From positions 62,001-126,000 of the forward strand of contig NZ_CP008747.1 of the NCBI RefSeq assembly GCF_000816085.1: 64,000 nucleotides of DNA, written 5' to 3'. The stretch is from Staphylococcus hyicus. GTDB taxonomy: Bacteria > Bacillota > Bacilli > Staphylococcales > Staphylococcaceae. The translations under genes were made by a program, and so were the position numbers. Every line of letters begins with the position of its first letter. Position 1 is the stretch's first letter. Shown here in pieces: positions 19,017 to 29,601 of this stretch. The notes beneath the pieces were generated by a model. It made no database searches and had not been told where the DNA came from. It saw nothing but the letters and a program-made list of their open reading frames with translations.

Positions 19017-19117
19017 TTAGGCTCCTTTTTTGTTAAATATTTTTCTAAAATGTCTAACCCTAAAATAGGTAAGCCGAACATGCCAAGAAACAAAAGGATA
19101 TAAAGAATATCTTCCAT
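19013..19117 (-). CDS. Small hydrophobic peptide (34 aa) overlapping kdpF
   Basis: ATG at 19117 gives 34 residues beginning MEDILYILLFLGMFGLPILG, followed by a charged tail ending KKEPK. It is preceded by a strong GGGAGGC ribosome-binding site (19123-19129). One membrane helix is predicted from composition. Its TGA overlaps the kdpF ATG. It would be the first product of the kdp transcript, and might be a regulatory or auxiliary Kdp peptide or a leader that couples kdpF translation. I do not know a named family for it. Confidence 0.55.
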   Translation of the reverse strand: MEDILYILLFLGMFGLPILGLDILEKYLTKKEPK

Positions 19118-19291
19118 TTTTTTGCCTCCCTTTATAAGATGAGAAAACTATATCACGATTGGTATTAAGAGGACGTTAACATGTCCGTTGATGATATTAA
19201 TATCGTATTAAGATTTGGGTGAGTGTGTGGTTCTCACTGGTTTTACTCATGTGAAAGGACTACACTGATGAAGAATAGGAGGGGCAGAATG

Positions 19292-21802
19292 ATGAAAGGC
19301 AAGTTGAAGATATATATCGGATATGCTGCAGGTGTGGGTAAAACGTATCGTATGTTGAAAGATGCACATGATTTGATTGAAAAAGGGGTTGATGTGCGTA
19401 TCGGTTATATTGAGCCTCATCAACGGCCGGCAACAACCGCTTTAACTGAGTCAATTCCAGTCATTCCACTTAAAACGTTGCACTACAACCATCATACATT
19501 TCATGAGCCAGATATCGATGCCATTATTGAAGCACAACCAGATGTGATACTTATAGATGAATTAGCCCATCACAATGCGCCAGGGAGTCGTCATGAAAAA
19601 CGCTATCAAGATATAGAAGAGTTATTGCAATCGGGCATCAATGTGTATACGACGCTCAATATTCAACATATTGAATCGTTGTATCACACCATTCATCACT
19701 ATACGAAAGTAGACATTAATGAACGTGTCCCGGATAAAATTGTTAAACAAGCAGATTCGTTTGAATTCGTAGACATCGAGCCAGTCGATCTTCAAACACG
19801 TATGAAAGAAGGGAAAATTTATCAGGAACGTCAAGCACAGCGGGCGTTAGAAGGTTTCTTCCAGCTGGATCATTTGATACAGCTCCGAGAACTCGCGTTA
19901 AGAGAACTCGCCAATTTGGTGGATGCCAAGATGACAGAAGTCGGTCTTGAAAACGAAGAACAAGTCATTGCGGTTGGGATTTCACCTTTTGCCCAAAATA
20001 TGAAAGTTATTCGACATGCAGCACGATTAGCTCAAGCATTTAAATGCAGTCTAACGGGGATTTATATTGAAAGTAGTACACTTGAACCTGAAGCGATACA
20101 CCAGCTGAACTTGAATCGACAGTTACTCGAGTCACTTGGTGGTCATTTTATTAGTCTTTATGGGGAAGAGAGTGAACAATTAGGAGAATGGTGTTCTGCC
20201 AATCGCGTTAATAAAGTGGTGCTCGGCCGCCCACATAAGTCGCGTATCTTTCAGCGTAAAGACATTATCTCAGAGTTAAATGCGCGCTATCCGCATATCG
20301 ATGTGTATATCATTCCAAGTGCGGTACAAAAACAAGCGTCAAAACCTTTGTTTCAACCGTGGCTCCAATTTCAAATGGTCGATTTGCTGAAATTGGTTGT
20401 CATTATGACTGTATGTACGTTGATTAGTCTAACGATGTTTCAGCATCAGTTAAATGAGTCTAATACAATTACCGTCTATATGCTCGGCGTTATTATGAGT
20501 GCTTTATGGATACGCTCGAGACTGAACGTGATATTCTCTTCTATGGCAGCGGTACTGCTGTTTAATTACTTTTTTACTACACCGCGATTTACATTTGAAG
20601 CCTACCGGGCAGACTACCCTGCGACATTTACAATTATGTTTGTTTGCGGCATCATCATGAGTGCGCTCGTACGAAATGTAAAGCAACAAACAAAAGTGGC
20701 AAAAGAAAAAATATATCGTACAGAAGTGTTACTTGAAACGAACAAGTTACTTATACAAAGCGTGGATGAACAAGCGGTCATTAAAACGATGAAACAACAA
20801 TTTTCAAAATTAACACATGAAGATGTGAGGATTATCCATTCTGATCAAACTGAGTTATTTCCTAAATTGGCAGCTCATTTAAAATGGGTGAAATATCATC
20901 AACAAGAAGCGGGCTATTCTACAGATACGTTTCCAGGATTACCGTACTATCTCTTACCAGTGAATGCGCAAGTGTGTACTTATATCATCGTGATTCCAGC
21001 GTCAGATCAATTAACGTTTGAAAAAGAAATCATTTTATCGATGGCGATTGATATGACAAATACGCTTGAGAAAATACGTTTGTATAAAGAGAATAAACAG
21101 CAAGAAAAAGAAAAGGAACGGGAACAAGCAAGAAGTACATTTTTAAAGTCAATTTCACATGACATTCGTACGCCTTTGACGGCGATGATAGGTAATCTTG
21201 ATGTGCTTGATAAAGAGATGAGTGAGGGACAACGTCCGATTTTGAAAAGTATTAAGGAAGACGCGACGTGGCTGAATAATATGGTCAATAACATTTTGAC
21301 AATCACGAAAATAGATCATGATGATGAAATCAGTAATCAGCAGACCATTGTCTTATCTGAAGTGATATATACGGCCTACCAATTGACAGTGAAACGAGCA
21401 GGGACACGGACCTTTCGCATTGAGGAACCTGACGAAATTTTACTCGTTCATATTGATGAGAAAATGATGACGCAAGTTCTTATTAATTTAGTTGAAAATG
21501 CGATTAAATATACACCTGAACAATCGGTCATTACTTTGAGTGTGCGTCATAAAGGCTCGAGTGCAGTGATTGAAGTTCAGGATAATGGATACGGGGTCGA
21601 TGAAGCGATGCAAGAACGCATATTTGATCAGTATTATACGAGTGACAATACATCAGATCGCTCACGTAAAGGATTGGGTCTAGGTTTATATTTATGCCAA
21701 ATGATTTTAAAGCGACATCATACGAGCCTGTACATTAAGAAAAATGATCCTACGGGCGCGATTTTCGGCTTTAAACTCCCTATAGAGAAGGTGATTAATT
21801 GA
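19292..21802 (+). CDS. kdpD: Sensor histidine kinase KdpD
   Basis: About 836 residues. The N-terminal KdpD domain (1-210) has the Walker-type GYAAGVGKTYRM; a universal-stress-protein-like domain follows (about 230-350). Four close membrane segments lie near 375-480, then a GAF-like linker and a kinase core with H box FLKSISHDIRTPLTAM, N box NLVENAIKYTP and GLGLGLYL. KdpD senses K+ and osmotic status and phosphorylates KdpE. I chose the ATG at 19292, seven bases after AGGAGGGG; upstream in-frame starts lack such a site. I see no SxS…FTAxY motif described for c-di-AMP binding in S. aureus KdpD. Divergent from kdpFABC; overlaps kdpE. Confidence 0.95.
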   Translation: MKGKLKIYIGYAAGVGKTYRMLKDAHDLIEKGVDVRIGYIEPHQRPATTALTESIPVIPLKTLHYNHHTFHEPDIDAIIEAQPDVILIDELAHHNAPGSRHEKRYQDIEELLQSGINVYTTLNIQHIESLYHTIHHYTKVDINERVPDKIVKQADSFEFVDIEPVDLQTRMKEGKIYQERQAQRALEGFFQLDHLIQLRELALRELANLVDAKMTEVGLENEEQVIAVGISPFAQNMKVIRHAARLAQAFKCSLTGIYIESSTLEPEAIHQLNLNRQLLESLGGHFISLYGEESEQLGEWCSANRVNKVVLGRPHKSRIFQRKDIISELNARYPHIDVYIIPSAVQKQASKPLFQPWLQFQMVDLLKLVVIMTVCTLISLTMFQHQLNESNTITVYMLGVIMSALWIRSRLNVIFSSMAAVLLFNYFFTTPRFTFEAYRADYPATFTIMFVCGIIMSALVRNVKQQTKVAKEKIYRTEVLLETNKLLIQSVDEQAVIKTMKQQFSKLTHEDVRIIHSDQTELFPKLAAHLKWVKYHQQEAGYSTDTFPGLPYYLLPVNAQVCTYIIVIPASDQLTFEKEIILSMAIDMTNTLEKIRLYKENKQQEKEKEREQARSTFLKSISHDIRTPLTAMIGNLDVLDKEMSEGQRPILKSIKEDATWLNNMVNNILTITKIDHDDEISNQQTIVLSEVIYTAYQLTVKRAGTRTFRIEEPDEILLVHIDEKMMTQVLINLVENAIKYTPEQSVITLSVRHKGSSAVIEVQDNGYGVDEAMQERIFDQYYTSDNTSDRSRKGLGLGLYLCQMILKRHHTSLYIKKNDPTGAIFGFKLPIEKVIN

Positions 21803-22500
21803 AGACGCAATTATTAATTGTAGAAGATGATGCCTCTGTCCAACGCTTATTGAAGCGGTTATTTGAACAAAATAATTATCGGGTACACCTTGCAGGTAAC
21901 GGTAAAGAAGCACTATTTCAGTTTGAAAACGTACTTCCAGATATCATCATTCTTGATTTAGGTTTACCAGATATGGAAGGGCTATGTGTGATTCAAAAGG
22001 TGAAACAAAACTATCAGACCCCAATACTCGTGCTCAGTGCAAGAGAGGATGCTGAGGAAAAAGTAATTTGTCTTGATAATGGGGCGGATGATTACGTAAC
22101 AAAACCTTTTAATTCGGATGAATTGTTAGCACGCGTCCGTGTACTTCAAAGAAAATACAACGATTGCACACGCCCTTCTAACGTTTATCACAACGGTGGG
22201 TTGTGGATAGATTTCGATAGCCATCAAGTGACTGTTGATGGTAATGCAATACATTTAACGCCAATTGAATATAAGTTACTCGTGCTTTTATCGGAACATA
22301 CAGGCAAAGTCTTAACGTATAAATTTATTTTAAAAGCCGTTTGGGGACATATTTTGGAATCTGATTTACCTTCGTTACGCGTGTTTATGACGACTTTACG
22401 TAAAAAAATTGAACATGATCCTAAAAACCCACAATATATTCGGACACATCTTTCAGTTGGCTATCAAATGATGAAACAAGAACATTCATCATCTTCTTGA
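21799..22500 (+). CDS. kdpE: Response regulator KdpE
   Basis: 233 residues, OmpR/PhoB type. The receiver domain has the acidic pair near residue 9, the phospho-acceptor Asp in IIILDLGLPD, and the conserved Lys in YVTKPFN. The C-terminal winged helix has TPIEYKLLVLL and RVFMTTLRKKIE. It starts with TTG overlapping the kdpD stop (TTGA), so it is coupled to kdpD. It is expected to activate kdpFABC from the divergent promoter region at 19118-19290. A clear terminator follows. Confidence 0.95.
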   Translation: MKTQLLIVEDDASVQRLLKRLFEQNNYRVHLAGNGKEALFQFENVLPDIIILDLGLPDMEGLCVIQKVKQNYQTPILVLSAREDAEEKVICLDNGADDYVTKPFNSDELLARVRVLQRKYNDCTRPSNVYHNGGLWIDFDSHQVTVDGNAIHLTPIEYKLLVLLSEHTGKVLTYKFILKAVWGHILESDLPSLRVFMTTLRKKIEHDPKNPQYIRTHLSVGYQMMKQEHSSSS

Positions 22501-22550
22501 TGGATGTGTAACAAAGTAATTTAAATTCTAAAAATAGCTCGAACATTTTT

Positions 22551-22590
22551 AGCACTCAATCATCTTTTTAAGATGGTTGAGTGCTTTTTG
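22551..22590 (+). terminator. Terminator after kdpDE
   Basis: AGCACTCAATCATCTT pairs with AAGATGGTTGAGTGCT (one G-U) with a 3-base loop, followed by TTTTT. Confidence 0.85.
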
Positions 22591-22648
22591 ACGTTATAGG
22601 CCCTGTGCACTCCAATAGAATTTTTTAATTTTTTGATTTAATTATTAT

Positions 22649-22678
22649 TTGACATTTACAAAGTATCATTTATATAAT
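22649..22678 (+). promoter_or_regulatory. Promoter of the sbn operon
   Basis: TTGACA at 22649-22654 and TATAAT at 22673-22678 with an 18-base spacer, a near-consensus sigma-A promoter. The Fur box lies ten bases downstream, across the expected transcription start. Confidence 0.75.
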
Positions 22679-22687
22679 AGCAACATT

Positions 22688-22706
22688 GATAATGATAATC
22701 ATTATC
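22688..22706 (+). promoter_or_regulatory. Fur box upstream of sbnA
   Basis: GATAATGATAATCATTATC matches the classical 19-bp Fur box at every position, and the palindrome extends outward by a further A-T pair on each side. It should repress sbnA-I in iron-replete cells. Confidence 0.9.
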
Positions 22707-22712
22707 AATTAA

Positions 22713-23738
<1,026 letters not shown>

Positions 23739-23850
23739 AAGTTGAGGAAAGTGTTCCTGGAGTGTGAAGGGAGACTACCGTCTCAATCAATACCCGCGAA
23801 CATATGCGTGTTAATAATGTAAAACGATTAAAAAAGAGGAGTATACAAAG

Positions 23851-24861
23851 ATGAAACATGAGATGTTGTATTTAAACCGAACAGATATTGAAAACGTTGG
23901 AGGTCATCATTCCAATATTTATGTAGAAGCCTTAACAGAAGCGTTAACAGCCCATGCACAACAAAAGTTTGTGCAACCATTAAAACCTTATTTGCGTGCA
24001 AATGGTAAAGACGGACATATTGCAGATAGAATCATTGCGATGCCGAGTTATATTGGGCTTAAGGACCCAATCTCTGGCATTAAATGGATTGGGAGTAAGC
24101 ACGATAATCCATCGAAACGTCATATGGAACGCGCAAGTGGTGTCATTATTTTAAATGATCCAGAAACAAACTATCCGATCGCGGTAATGGAAGCAAGTCT
24201 CATTAGTAGTATGCGTACCGCTGCAGTTTCAGTGATTGCAGCCAAACATCTAGCTAAAAAAGGCTTCACTGATTTAACAATCATTGGTTGTGGTTTGATA
24301 GGAGACCGTCAACTTCAAAGTATGCTAGAACAGTTCGATCATATCGAAAACGTCTATGTATACGACCAATTCGACGCAGCCAGTGCGACTTTTGTCGATA
24401 CGTGGCAGTCACGACGACCAGATATTCATTTTATTCGAAGTACATCGGCAAAAGAAGCCATCGAACAGGGTGATGTTGTGATTACATGTACGGTCACAGA
24501 TCAACCGTATATCGAATATGACTGGTTGAAAAAAGGCGCGTTCGTAAGCAATATCTCGATTATGGACGTCAAAAAAGAAGTGTTCTTAAAAGCGGATAAA
24601 GTGCTTGTCGATGATTGGTCTCAAGCGAATCGTGAGAAAAAAACGATTAACCAACTGGTGTTAGAAGGCCGTTTTTCTGAAGAAGCGCTACATGCTGAGT
24701 TAGGTCAATTGTTAACTGGAGAAAAACCAGGTCGTGAAAATGATGATGAAATCATTTTACTCAATCCGATGGGCATGGCAATAGAGGACATTTCAAGTGC
24801 CTATTACATATACAAAAAAGCGCGAGCTGAGGGGATTGGAACGACACTAAGCCTTTATTAA
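23851..24861 (+). CDS. sbnB: SbnB, N-((2S)-2-amino-2-carboxyethyl)-L-glutamate dehydrogenase
   Basis: 336 residues of the ornithine cyclodeaminase/mu-crystallin family, with a Rossmann motif TIIGCGLIGDRQLQSM and the substrate region KWIGSKHDNPSKR. It oxidises ACEGA with NAD+ to L-2,3-diaminopropionate, 2-oxoglutarate and ammonia, supplying two building blocks of staphyloferrin B. It starts behind AAGAGGAG. Confidence 0.96.
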   Translation: MKHEMLYLNRTDIENVGGHHSNIYVEALTEALTAHAQQKFVQPLKPYLRANGKDGHIADRIIAMPSYIGLKDPISGIKWIGSKHDNPSKRHMERASGVIILNDPETNYPIAVMEASLISSMRTAAVSVIAAKHLAKKGFTDLTIIGCGLIGDRQLQSMLEQFDHIENVYVYDQFDAASATFVDTWQSRRPDIHFIRSTSAKEAIEQGDVVITCTVTDQPYIEYDWLKKGAFVSNISIMDVKKEVFLKADKVLVDDWSQANREKKTINQLVLEGRFSEEALHAELGQLLTGEKPGRENDDEIILLNPMGMAIEDISSAYYIYKKARAEGIGTTLSLY

Positions 24862-24904
24862 AAATGAAGCAGTCGACATTGTAATGGAATAAAGGAGTGT
24901 AAAT

Positions 24905-26665
24905 ATGAGCCATGTAGCAAACTATGATGAACAACTGGCGTCAAAAGTGATATTAAGTGATTTGATAGACGCACTGTTTTTTGAAGATGTTTTTGAACTG
25001 TACTCAAAAGGGCGCGTGATTCATCAAGATGAACAAACTTTATTTGTGTATCAACATGAAGACCAACGATTAGAAATTCCTGTGTATTTAAGCAGTTTAA
25101 ATGTGTACCGGTTTGCGCGTTCTCAAGGAGAGGTCAAACTTTATACATTACATAAGACGATTACTTTAAATGCTGTATCACTTTGGGACACGCTTGTAAT
25201 GATGCATCCAGATGAGGCTAAACAACTGAATAGTGTGCGTTTTCGTGAAGGACTCGTACAGGCCTGTCAGCAATTGGCAGCGCAGTATCAAGGTTTAGAC
25301 CTTGCAGAACATCCATTTGTGCAATCAGAACAATTCGCTAGTCTCAAAGATCGTCCATTTCATCCATTAGCAAAAGAAAAACGTGGCTTAAATGCGTCCG
25401 ACTATGCGCATTTTCAAGCCGAATACAATGAGCCGATGTCATTGAAAGTGGTGGCGCTTCATCGTAACTGGGTTATGGCAAGTCAGCATGCCAATGAAGC
25501 AACTTTACAATGCGCTTTAAACATAACGACTGATAATACATTTCATCAATATATGGAAGCTCAAGGTCTGAATCCTGAAAACTATATGCTATTTCCTGTG
25601 CATCCTTGGCAGTTCAACCATGTGTTACCGCATTATTTTGAACAAGAGATAAAAGAAAAGGTGATTGTACCCCTTGATATGAAGTGTGGTCGTTTTGTTT
25701 CATCCTCATCAATGCGCACATTGATTGATATTGAGCGTCCTTTTGACCATATTAAAGTTCCTTTTGCGATGCAATCGTTAGGTGCTTTACGACTCACGCC
25801 GACACGTTATTTGCTTAATGGTGAACAAGGAGAGGCATTACTTGAACAGGTGAGACAACAATCTGAATATCTAAAAACCCACCTTTTACTATGCGATGAA
25901 AAACAATGGTGGTCCTTCATCGCACCGTCAAAAAATATTTTTGAAGATCGTACGGGGCATTTAACTGTGCAATTGCGCCAATATCCAGAAGTTGTCAAAG
26001 AGACCGACACAGTCGTCATTTCTATGGCTGCGCTTGCGATGGCAGATACGCGCGTACTTGAACCTGTCTTTGGTCATTGTGATTTTACGTCAGAGGAAGT
26101 CGAAGCTATTTATCAAGATATCGTTACATCATTCATTCATACGCTATTTGCCTGCATGCGTCGCGGTATATTGCCTGAAGTGCACGGTCAAAATGTGCTC
26201 GTCGCATTTCAAAATGGTCGAGTACGCCAATTCATTCTACGTGATCACGACACGGTTCGGATTTATCCGACTTGGATGACTCTGAATGGTATGGATGTGC
26301 CAGAATATGCGATTCGCAAAGATACACCGAATACTTTAATTAACGACGATTTGGAAACGTTCTTCACGTATTTTCAAACGCTTGGCATCTTAGTGAATGT
26401 GTATGCCATCATCGATACATTTGCGTCGCTTTATCAGCTTGATGAACAGCGATTAATGGCTTTTTTACGTCAAACGATGAAACAGGCGGTCGATGAGACA
26501 AAGTGGCCTAATGGTGCAGCGGAAGTACGACAGCTGCTTTTTGATAAAGAGACATGGCCATTTAAACGCATTCTCTTACCTTTATTACATCAAAAAGATT
26601 CTGGGGGTGGCAGTATGCCATCAAGTATTGGAGAGATTGTGAATCCAATGATGTCGTATGACTAG
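24905..26665 (+). CDS. sbnC: SbnC, NIS siderophore synthetase (IucA/IucC family)
   Basis: 586 residues. IucA/IucC-type motifs: HPLAKEKRG (cf. HP-x-HP-x-x-K in the family), FPVHPWQFNHV, SSSMRTL, and the C-terminal VHGQNVLVAF and LRDHDTVRI. NIS synthetases adenylate a carboxylate and condense it with an amine or hydroxyl; SbnC carries out the last condensation, with 2-oxoglutarate, in staphyloferrin B. It ends inside the start of sbnD (8-base overlap). Confidence 0.95.
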   Translation: MSHVANYDEQLASKVILSDLIDALFFEDVFELYSKGRVIHQDEQTLFVYQHEDQRLEIPVYLSSLNVYRFARSQGEVKLYTLHKTITLNAVSLWDTLVMMHPDEAKQLNSVRFREGLVQACQQLAAQYQGLDLAEHPFVQSEQFASLKDRPFHPLAKEKRGLNASDYAHFQAEYNEPMSLKVVALHRNWVMASQHANEATLQCALNITTDNTFHQYMEAQGLNPENYMLFPVHPWQFNHVLPHYFEQEIKEKVIVPLDMKCGRFVSSSSMRTLIDIERPFDHIKVPFAMQSLGALRLTPTRYLLNGEQGEALLEQVRQQSEYLKTHLLLCDEKQWWSFIAPSKNIFEDRTGHLTVQLRQYPEVVKETDTVVISMAALAMADTRVLEPVFGHCDFTSEEVEAIYQDIVTSFIHTLFACMRRGILPEVHGQNVLVAFQNGRVRQFILRDHDTVRIYPTWMTLNGMDVPEYAIRKDTPNTLINDDLETFFTYFQTLGILVNVYAIIDTFASLYQLDEQRLMAFLRQTMKQAVDETKWPNGAAEVRQLLFDKETWPFKRILLPLLHQKDSGGGSMPSSIGEIVNPMMSYD

Positions 26666-27926
26666 TGCGCATCTTTGGAAGCGTAACTTTCGCATTTTAT
26701 GGAGCAGTCAATTTATCTCTATAGCGGGTTTAACGGTACTCGTGCCGTTATTACCCATCTATATCGCCTCATTAGAACAACTATCTGTAACAGAAATTCA
26801 ACTGTGGAGCGGTGTCGCTATCGCTGCACCTGCTGTGACAACGATGATTGCGTCTCCATTATGGGGGAAACTTGGCGATAAAATCAGCCGAAAATGGATG
26901 GTGTTACGTGCCTTAATCGGTTTAGGTATATGTTTAATATTGATGTCGACGTGTACGACCGCATTTCAATTTGTACTTGTGCGCTTATTACAAGGTCTAT
27001 TCGGCGGTGTGGTAGACGCTTCGAATGCATTTGCGACAAGCGAAGCACCTGCGAATGAACGAGGAAAGGTGCTTGGACATCTACAAAGTTCCGTAAGTGC
27101 AGGGTCGTTAGTGGGACCTTTAGTCGGCGGTGTATTAGCCACTGTCATTGGCTTTCAAACGTTATTGCTTTCAATTGGTATTGCCACATTTATCATTTGC
27201 GGTGTAGGCATGGTGACTTTAGTTGAAACGCATCATCGTAAGCAATGTATGACACCAACGATTCAATGCGGTGTGAGAACATCATTTAAATGTTTGTTAT
27301 GTACACATGTGACTTGCAGATTTATAATCGTGGGTATTTTAGCCAATCTTGCCATGTATGGCATGATGACTGCACTTGCTCCACTCGTTTCAGGCGCCAA
27401 TACAACTCTACTTGATGATAAGGCAGCTATAGGCTTGATTCAATCTGTCTTTTGGACAGCTTCAATATTAAGCGCACCGTTATGGGGCATGCTTAATGAC
27501 AAACAATATGTGAAATATGTTTATATTGCAACAACGTTAATTTGTGGTCTGAGTGTCGTGTTACAAGGCGTGGCCACTAACTTCTGGATGTTGTTAATTT
27601 TTCGAATGATGCAAGGTTTTACATACAGTGCATTGATTCAAAGTGTGATGTTTGTCGTCGCAAATGCATGTCATAAAGATTTAAAAGGGACATTTATTGG
27701 ATCAACGAACAGCATGCTGGTACTGGGTCAAGTAGTTGGAAGTATGACCGGTGCACTCATTACAAGTCACTATAACCCCATGATGACATTTATTGTAATG
27801 GGTATTATTTTTATCGCTAGTAGTTGTGTCCTGAAATCCTCACAGTTGAAATGTATAAAAGAAGATCAATCATTAATGAATCAATTATGGGAGTTGAAAG
27901 TACAACGTGCAAAACATTCAAAATAA
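26658..27926 (+). CDS. sbnD: SbnD, MFS exporter of staphyloferrin B
   Basis: 422 residues with about 12 membrane segments and the MFS loop motif GKLGDKISRKWM between helices 2 and 3. It overlaps both neighbours (sbnC and sbnE). Its place in the sbn operon gives it the role of siderophore secretion across the membrane. Confidence 0.94.
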   Translation: MTSAHLWKRNFRILWSSQFISIAGLTVLVPLLPIYIASLEQLSVTEIQLWSGVAIAAPAVTTMIASPLWGKLGDKISRKWMVLRALIGLGICLILMSTCTTAFQFVLVRLLQGLFGGVVDASNAFATSEAPANERGKVLGHLQSSVSAGSLVGPLVGGVLATVIGFQTLLLSIGIATFIICGVGMVTLVETHHRKQCMTPTIQCGVRTSFKCLLCTHVTCRFIIVGILANLAMYGMMTALAPLVSGANTTLLDDKAAIGLIQSVFWTASILSAPLWGMLNDKQYVKYVYIATTLICGLSVVLQGVATNFWMLLIFRMMQGFTYSALIQSVMFVVANACHKDLKGTFIGSTNSMLVLGQVVGSMTGALITSHYNPMMTFIVMGIIFIASSCVLKSSQLKCIKEDQSLMNQLWELKVQRAKHSK

Positions 27927-29601
27927 AGCTATAGCTGAACAAGCAGCACTAGAACGCATGCTTAATGTGTATTTTAGAGAACATCAATTGTATCACAATG
28001 CCCCAGAACATCAGCAATGGCACATTCACTTAAATGATAATGAAACACTGATAGGCACATTTCTTTATTGGTCAATGATGGGGCATCATGTGTATCAAAA
28101 GCAGGTTTTCATAAAGGAAGGTGATGTGATATCACCTGTGACATGTCAACATGCCATTGAACGTCTCTTATCCATTTTTGAAGATGAAAGTAATCACGCG
28201 CGTGTGCAAGAAATTTACGCTGATATACAAAACAGTATGAGACGCACAGCGCTTTACTTAAATGATAAAGATGACACACGCACAGTGGATCAGTATATAC
28301 AATCAGAACAATCATTGTATTTAGGGCATCCGTTTCATCCGACCCCAAAAAGCTCCAAAGGTTTTACATCAGAGGATTTAAAACGCTATGCGCCAGAATG
28401 TCATACACATTTTCAACTTCATTATTTAAGTGTAGACGCCTCGCTCATATTGGCACGTGATGTAGAGGGACTCACGGATACGGTCACGGAAACGTTATAT
28501 GAACTGGCATTCATGGACAAAGCGGATTTACCTCAAGGACATACGTTATTGCCTCTTCATCCGTATCAAATGCGTCACCTTCAAGAGGATCCCGTATTTA
28601 AGGCACAGCTTGATTGTGGACGCATCATAGATCTAGGGCAAAGAGGGCGGTCGGTCTACCCGACGTCTTCCGTTCGGACAGTATTTGAAAAAGCGCTCAA
28701 TGTTTATTTAAAACTACCGATACACGTTAAAATCACTAACTTTATACGTACGAATAATTTTGAACAAATCGAACGAACGCTAGATGCCGCAACAGTCATT
28801 GCACACGTTAAAAATATGTTCGAGACCCCAACGTTTAAATTAATGTTTGAACAAGGCTATCGTGCGTTACACCTCGAGACGTCTTCAAGTGACAAAGATT
28901 GGATTACAGAAACGGCGTTAATCGTCCGTGAAGGTATCAATGATTATGACGAAAACAAAGACATTCACGTTCTTGCCAGTCTTTTTGAAACGATTCCAAA
29001 TGCCACACATTCCATGTTGTACGATCGCGTTCAACAAAGTGGTTTATCTGTCGAAACTTGGTTACAGCGCTATTTAGATGTGATGATTCAACCGATGCTC
29101 ACACTTTTTGCGACGGCCGGTATTAGTTTAGAAGGACATGTTCAAAATACGTTAATCCAGTTTCAAGAAGGTATCCCTAAAGTGTGCTATGTACGTGATC
29201 TAGAAGGGGTATGTTTATCTGAAAAGCTCGCACGTGGAGCGCATCTCGTTCCCCAAATTGTAGATTCGAATAGTCCAGTTGTCGAAACGCATGAGACTGC
29301 ATGGCATCGCTTTAAATATTATGTGATTGTGAACCATCTCGGTCATTTGGTGTCGACACTTGGAAAGGCGACTGGAAATGAAGCGCAATTATGGCGAGTG
29401 GTACGCGCACAATGCCAATCTTGGACGACAGATAACAAGATACAACATTATGTAGAAGATGTATTAGCTTCTGAAACGTTTTCTGCTAAAGCGAACTTTA
29501 TGAGTAAAATCAAAAATTGCAGTGAAAATCCAATTTATATTAATATCCCGAATCCAATTCGTCATGTAGAGGAGGTCTCATCATTTGATGCATTCAATTG
29601 A
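27907..29601 (+). CDS. sbnE: SbnE, NIS siderophore synthetase
   Basis: 564 residues of the IucA/IucC family with GHPFHPTPKSSKGF, LLPLHPYQMRHL, SVYPTSSVRTV and LEGHVQNTLIQF plus VRDLEGV. SbnE starts assembly by condensing citrate with L-2,3-diaminopropionate. It overlaps sbnD by 20 bases and sbnF by 17 bases. Confidence 0.95.
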   Translation: MQNIQNKAIAEQAALERMLNVYFREHQLYHNAPEHQQWHIHLNDNETLIGTFLYWSMMGHHVYQKQVFIKEGDVISPVTCQHAIERLLSIFEDESNHARVQEIYADIQNSMRRTALYLNDKDDTRTVDQYIQSEQSLYLGHPFHPTPKSSKGFTSEDLKRYAPECHTHFQLHYLSVDASLILARDVEGLTDTVTETLYELAFMDKADLPQGHTLLPLHPYQMRHLQEDPVFKAQLDCGRIIDLGQRGRSVYPTSSVRTVFEKALNVYLKLPIHVKITNFIRTNNFEQIERTLDAATVIAHVKNMFETPTFKLMFEQGYRALHLETSSSDKDWITETALIVREGINDYDENKDIHVLASLFETIPNATHSMLYDRVQQSGLSVETWLQRYLDVMIQPMLTLFATAGISLEGHVQNTLIQFQEGIPKVCYVRDLEGVCLSEKLARGAHLVPQIVDSNSPVVETHETAWHRFKYYVIVNHLGHLVSTLGKATGNEAQLWRVVRAQCQSWTTDNKIQHYVEDVLASETFSAKANFMSKIKNCSENPIYINIPNPIRHVEEVSSFDAFN

